Part shown: positions 59,167 through 64,000 of the stretch, in pieces
Position numbering within the stretch: the first letter of the stretch is position 1
Layout of the letters: each line of letters starts with the position of its first letter
Assembly (NCBI GenBank): GCA_034509735.1
Contig: JACGWO010000011.1
Location: forward strand, 22,800,979-22,864,978
Source: Sesamum alatum
Lineage: Eukaryota; Streptophyta; Magnoliopsida; Lamiales; Pedaliaceae
DNA: 64,000 nt
Reading direction: 5' to 3'
The notes under the pieces: generated by a model
What the model was told of the DNA's origin: nothing
Databases searched by the model: none
The model's input: the letters and a program-made list of their open reading frames with translations, nothing else
Made by a program: the position numbers and the translations under genes

Positions 59167-61390
59167 GTCATCATCTTTTCTCTTATTTTTTTTGGTTATA
59201 CCCACCATCTTTTTTTGTATAATTATCTTGTGAAGTGTTGTTCTTCTCAAATCCAAAGGGTGTGTGTATTGAAGGGGCTAACAGAACTAATAATTTGCTT
59301 CCTTTTCCAAAATAATATTAGTGTGCAAGCAAATTGGCTTAGTGGGACCACAATAAGGCTAGCAGGGAGTCTCCCATGTTTTTTTTGATCCATAACGACT
59401 TGATTTTTCTGAAAATCATGTCCTAGGAAGATCAGATGCATTTTGTGTGTTTTCTTTCCTCCTTATAATCATGTTCCTTTGATTAGGCATCTTGGTTATG
59501 CCGAGATTAGGCCAACTATGTTACTTTTTACTTCATTTAACCATGTTTCTTTGATTGTGCAACTTCATTAACTCATGCCAAGATGGTGCGCGCTTTCATT
59601 TTTGAATCTGGTGGGGCTCAAGTCCGTTAATATATAAAGATACGACAAGCCTAGTTATCAAGTAAGTTCTAACCCGTCGAAGTGATTTTTCATGATGTGA
59701 ATGTCGATTAGAGTGTGCACTACTGTTTCTGGGTTGAAGCCTAGTTATCAATGAAATCTAACTCACTAAAGAGATTTGCTGAGATCTGTCTCGTGATGAG
59801 AGTTCCTCTACAGTTTGTGTTACTAACTTGAAGCTTGCATAATATGTGCATGTTTACCATTATCACTATTGAGAATTTTTGCACTATAGTTGCTCAATTG
59901 GAGTTGTGAATTTATGCGCTGGTCTTGATGTATAAGTTCAAAAGTTGTTAGACTATGTACGTTCTGTGCACTTATTATCTATAACACTAAAATGTTCATT
60001 CTTAGACCAGGTTTACTATATGTTATGGGATAAAGGCCCCAAATATTAAGTCATTATTGAAATGATGAGTAATTAGAAAATGACTATTTAGTAATTAATT
60101 TACAAGTTACAAATTCTTTGGGACAATGTGCATCAATGTCTCGATTTCATGCTTACTAGGTAATGACAAATTTGATGATTACTTAGTCATTTGACTACTA
60201 TGCCTCCATATTAGACAAAAGTTCATGTAAATGCAGTTTTATATCGTATCCACTGTAATTCCAATGTTTAGGTATAATACTTGAAAAATAGAAAACCAAT
60301 TTCACAGAAAATATGGTTTTAGAAATGAATTACCCTCTGGACATGGGAATTATGTTTATTGGTTAAGGCAACAGAGCATTCCTCCTTTAAAAGTTTGGAA
60401 TGACCTTGAATCGAGGAATTACTTTCCAAATTCTCATGACTCATTTCTTGTTTCTGTCCATTGGTCGTGCAACTTCAACTTCAAAAAATATGGTTTCCTG
60501 TTTTTGTCCATTGGTCTTTTAGAAAATTACATGTTCACTTACTCTGTGGACCTGAGAATTATGCTTATTTGACAAAGCAACAGAGGGTTCCTCCTTTGAG
60601 AGTTTGGAGTGATCCTGAACAGAGGAATTGCTTTCCGAATTGTAACGGTTCCTCCTTTGAGACTTTGGAGTGACCCTGAACCGTGGAATTGCTTTCCGAA
60701 TTGTCACGAACTCGCTTCTTGTTTCTGTCCATAGGTGGTGCAACTTTATCAACTATGGTTTCTTGTTTCTTCCATTTGTCTTTCATAAAATTACATGTTC
60801 ATTTTTATACATTGGATTTTTTTTTTAAACAACGAATAGGAAGATGAACATTTGGAAGAAAAAATTACCAGGGCCATACCTCAAGCTCGGACAAGAAGAG
60901 AAATGAAGATGGAGAGAGAATGCCACGAGTCAAAAAGGGTGTCACGTGCATTAATTGCACTTGTCTAGTTTGTTTGGAAATATTGCATGAAAAATTGGCA
61001 AAACGGACAATTTCCTACCAAAAAGTGAGCACAATGAAGACAACCAAATGGTAGTGATTACAATCAGCCCAAAATCATGATGTGTACAGAGCCTTCCCAA
61101 TGAATCACAGGCTGATCCAAAGTTAGTAAATATGCCATACGTTGGGATTAATAAGGATATTAGACCTAATAACATGGCCTTAGTGTATCTTAGTAGAAGC
61201 ATTTGAAATAATTTAAATGAGTTCAACTCCAGAAGGATTTTGCACCCATAAAAAGTCTTATCATGTTTTAGGTACATTCTCTCCTTCACCATTTTTTCAT
61301 ATATAAGTGTAGTTGAGGATTTGTTTCCACCTGAAGATGTCATATTAGTATAAGCTCTCTCTCATATGGATTATTTCTCTAATGTGTCAG
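59167..61390. other. Non-coding DNA between CTR9 exon remnants
   Basis: Corresponds to one CTR9 intron enlarged by repeats. ORFs 60461-60673, 60519-60752 and 60951-61343 fall in repeats or match nothing known. Confidence 0.5.
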
Positions 61391-62480
61391 GTCTGAGCTA
61401 CTGTGGGAGAACTCAAGAATGCTATTCGTTTGTTCAGCCTGCTTTTTGCATCTTCAAACCTTCACTTTCATGGGCTCGATGAGAAGAAAATTGAAACTCA
61501 TGTTGGATACTATAAAGACTTGCTTGAAGCAGCATGTGATGATCAGAAGCAGCTAAAAGAGCAATAAAATCTACTAAGACTGGAGTGATGCGGCAGATGG
61601 AGTTGGCTGATGGAATCGGCACAAGAGCAAAAGAACAGAGAAAACTTCAGGTGATTATTAATTAAGTCGTTGATATCCTATATACTCTTTTATTGTCTTC
61701 TGACTTTAAGTTAAAAGCAGTAGGAGAAAAGAAAACTGGAAGATGAACCGAAGCACGTTTTGCAACCAGAGCAACATTTGAGGCGCATCAAGGTAATGAT
61801 GGTTCAGATTCATTTGGTGAGAATTTGTGCGTATTTCTATAGTCTTATTTGAAACTTTTTCACTGTTCTTTTTCTTCTCCCTTATATATGATTTCTATTT
61901 CGATTATTAATAAACACTTGCATAGCACGTGAGCTATATTATCTAAATAAAGTTATTATATTATAATAATAAATGAAATTTATAAATAAAGAAATATTTT
62001 AGCTAAACATTTAGTAGGTACATCATAGATAAAACGTTATTCTTACAAAGTACTTTTTATTCCACTTTAATTTCTATAATTTCTATTAGAATTGTAAGAA
62101 GCACACGTTCGTTGCACGTTATTTATATTATCTCAAAAAAATTATTATATCATAATAGTACTTTTTATTCCACTTTAACTATCTTATTTTTGTACTATAA
62201 ATTGTATTTTATCTTTGTGCAATATAGTACTTTTTAGTATAACTAAAGATGAATTATTGTAAATAAATTTGGGCTAGAGCAATTATACGCACACACAAAC
62301 ACGAGCACATACAAAAACATTTACATATATATATATATATATTTATATGTGTGTATCATAGGTAAATAAAAAAGATGTTGCGACTGAATTTTTGCATGGC
62401 GAAGGTACTATACACAAAAGTATGCTAGCTACACAAAAGCGACCTTCTTGTTAAGTTTCTAGTCCTTTCTTTTTCTTCAG

Positions 62481-62899
62481 GTTTTAGAAGCTACAAGTGG
62501 AAGTTGTCATGTCCAGATGCCAGATGAGTTGATTAACCTGGCTCATGTTCACTTTGCTCAAGGCAATTTTGCATTAGCTGTGAAAATGGTTTGTTTTGAA
62601 TTTTCTTTACCTACTCGTTTATGAGATTAGTTAACCTCACTATGGACACATTATATTTATTCTCAATTTTGCAGTGCCAAAATTGTTTGCACAAGTTCTA
62701 CTACAGCACTGAAAGTTAAGTGCTTCTCTACTTAGCACGTGCACATTGTGAAGCTCAACAATGGCAAGGCGGTAAGAAAACTCTACTAAGAGCTATCCAC
62801 TTGGCTCCTTCAAATTACACATTAAGATTTGATGTCGGAGTTGCTATGCAGAAGTCCTCAGCATTGAAACTTCAAAAGACTACGACGACTTTGGATGAG
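62481..62899 (+). pseudogene. CTR9: Second copy of two CTR9 exons
   Basis: Exons 62481-62588 (VLEATSGSCHVQMPDELINL ... FAQGNFALAVKM) and 62675-62899 (CQNCLHKFYYSTES, stop, VLLYLARAHCEAQQW...KKTLLRAIHLAPSNYTLRFD...LDEV) repeat those at 58759-58866 and 58953-59166. The TAA at 62717-62719 ends the second exon early. Unlike unit 1 it lacks the 11-bp deletion after QQWQ, so GGKKTLLRAIH is in frame. The two copies therefore decayed separately. Confidence 0.88.
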
Positions 62900-64000
62900 G
62901 TCATCATCTTTTATCTTATTTTTTTGGTTATATCCATCAACTTTTTTGGTATAAAATTATTTTGAGAAGTGTTGTTCTTCTGAAATCTAAAAGGCGTGGT
63001 AGGGAGCTAAAAAAAACTAATAATTTGTTTCCTTTCCAAAATAATAGTACTGTGTAAACAAATTGGCTTAGTGGAACAACCACCATAAGGCTAGCAGGGA
63101 GTCTCCCATGTTTTTCTGATCAATAACGACTTGAAATTGCTTAAAATCATGTCCTAGAAAGATCAGATGCATTTCATTTTTTTTTTCTTATGAACATGTT
63201 CCTTTGATTAGGCAACTTGGTTATGCCAGGATTAGGCCAACCAGGACAAAGTATGTTTGCTTTCCACTTTATTTAACCATGTTTCATTAATTGTGCAACT
63301 TCATTAACTCATGCCAAGATGGTGTGCGCTTTCATTATTGAATCTTGTGCGGCTCAAATCAGTTAATACCGATCCGATAAGCTGTTTTTGTGGCATTTTA
63401 ATCTAGCCTATTTATCAATGAAAATCTACCTCACTGGTGATGCTACACCATTATACAGCCTAGTTATCAAGTAAGTTCTAACCTGTCGAAGAGATTTTTC
63501 ATGATGTGAATGTCGATTAGAGTGTGCGCTGCAGTTTCTGGGTCAAACCTAGTTATCAATGAAATCTAACTCACTAATGAGATTTGCTGAGATCTGTCTA
63601 GTGATGAGAGTTCCTCTACAGTTTGTGTTACTAACTTGAAGCTTGCATACTATGTGCATGTTTACCATTATCACTATTGAGAATTTTTGCACTATAGTTG
63701 CTCAATTGGAGTTGTGAATTTATGGGGTTGATCTTGATGTTTAGGTTCAAAAGTTGTTGGATTATGTACCTTCTGTGCATTATTATGTATCTTAAGACAT
63801 TCAACTTTTAAAAAATGTGCCAAAAAAAAATAAAATAATAACACTAAAGAATGTGCATTCTTAGGTCAGGTTTACTACATGTTATGGGATAAAGGCCCCA
63901 AATATTAAGTCATTGAAATGGTGATTAATTAGGAAATGACTGTTTAGGAATTAATTTACAAGTTACAAATTCTCTGGGACAATGTGCATCAATGTCTCAA

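Larger units (their letters stand above)
48306..61792 (+). pseudogene. CTR9: CTR9 (Paf1 complex, TPR protein) pseudogene
   Basis: CTR9 (plant VIP6/ELF8) is the TPR scaffold of the Paf1 complex in Pol II elongation. Recognisable exons with splice sites: 48306-48392 (MACVYIPVQ, then a gap, then DILKAEQAP and, after an extra C at 48368-48369, LDIWLIIA), 49955-50015 (FIQGKAEQLKQILEEGS), 50172-50362 (VDEYYASVTHERIEILNAL ... YNKASRI, with two frameshifts), 52208-52275 (AFLELGEVL, frameshift, STDISAALDAFKS), 53549-53638 (ARDLLKKGNEDMPLELL), 53734-53805 (FKEALGDGIW), 58759-58866 (VQMPDVFINLAHVHFAQGNF), 58953-59166 (QNCLRKFYYNTESQLLLYLA; an 11-bp deletion), 61391-61650 (opens GTC TGA; SNLHFHGLDEKKIETHVGYY) and 61721-61792 (KRKLEDE; starts with TAG). 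Most TPR exons between residues ~150-430 and ~510-680 are missing. Introns are kept, so it arose by DNA duplication. Confidence 0.9.
58728..64000. repeat. Tandem duplication of the CTR9 3' part, unit about 3.7 kb
   Basis: 58728 to about 60130 aligns with 62450-64000 in the same orientation, in exons and introns (for example TTTCTAGTCCTTTC before the first exon, and GGGATAAAGGCCCCAAATATT at 60029 and 63886). The second unit continues beyond the window. Unit 1 also holds an internal short tandem repeat at 60480-60700 (GTTCCTCCTTTGAGA ... GAATTGCTTTCCGAATTGT repeated). Confidence 0.9.

Overview
This is plant nuclear DNA, AT-rich and packed with repeats. The genes have introns with GT...AG borders. 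The recognisable proteins belong to plant families: a SUC/SUT-type sucrose transporter, Mediator subunit MED20, RNA polymerase III subunit RPC4, the Paf1-complex subunit CTR9 and the SNARE BET1. The transposon content (PIF/Harbinger-like MITEs with TTA target duplications, hAT elements, MULE-type foldbacks with 9-bp duplications, a tRNA-derived SINE, LINE and gypsy relics) is that of a dicot. An asterid, perhaps Lamiales, is my guess from the sucrose transporter; it is not proven by the sequence.

Layout. 1-6.1 kb: nested transposons, then a BET1 exon on the minus strand split by an 888-bp hAT element. 6.6-9.2 kb: complete five-exon MED20 gene (minus). 9.4-21 kb: transposon-rich intergenic DNA with four foldback or Tourist-like elements, one SINE and one small unidentified ORF. 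21.3-23.5 kb: complete ten-exon RPC4 gene (minus), with a Tourist-like element 0.4 kb upstream. 25.4-29.3 kb: second copy of the MED20 segment, now a pseudogene with three nonsense codons and no first exon. 29.9-31.9 kb: decayed LINE. 32-42.4 kb: inverted and tandem repeats, LTR-like DNA, nested MITEs and an AT-rich desert. 42.7-45.0 kb: five-exon sucrose transporter (plus) with a one-base insertion in exon 2. 45.6-47.3 kb: gypsy gag relic. 48.3-64 kb: a large, broken CTR9 pseudogene (plus) with two separate tandem duplications, the second running off the window end.

The intact genes do unrelated housekeeping jobs: MED20 acts in Pol II transcription, RPC4 in Pol III transcription, and the transporter moves sucrose across the plasma membrane. 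The main story is structural: segmental and tandem duplication followed by decay, with transposons dated relative to the duplications by comparing filled and empty sites. I found no CRISPR, prophage or clearly new biochemical system.
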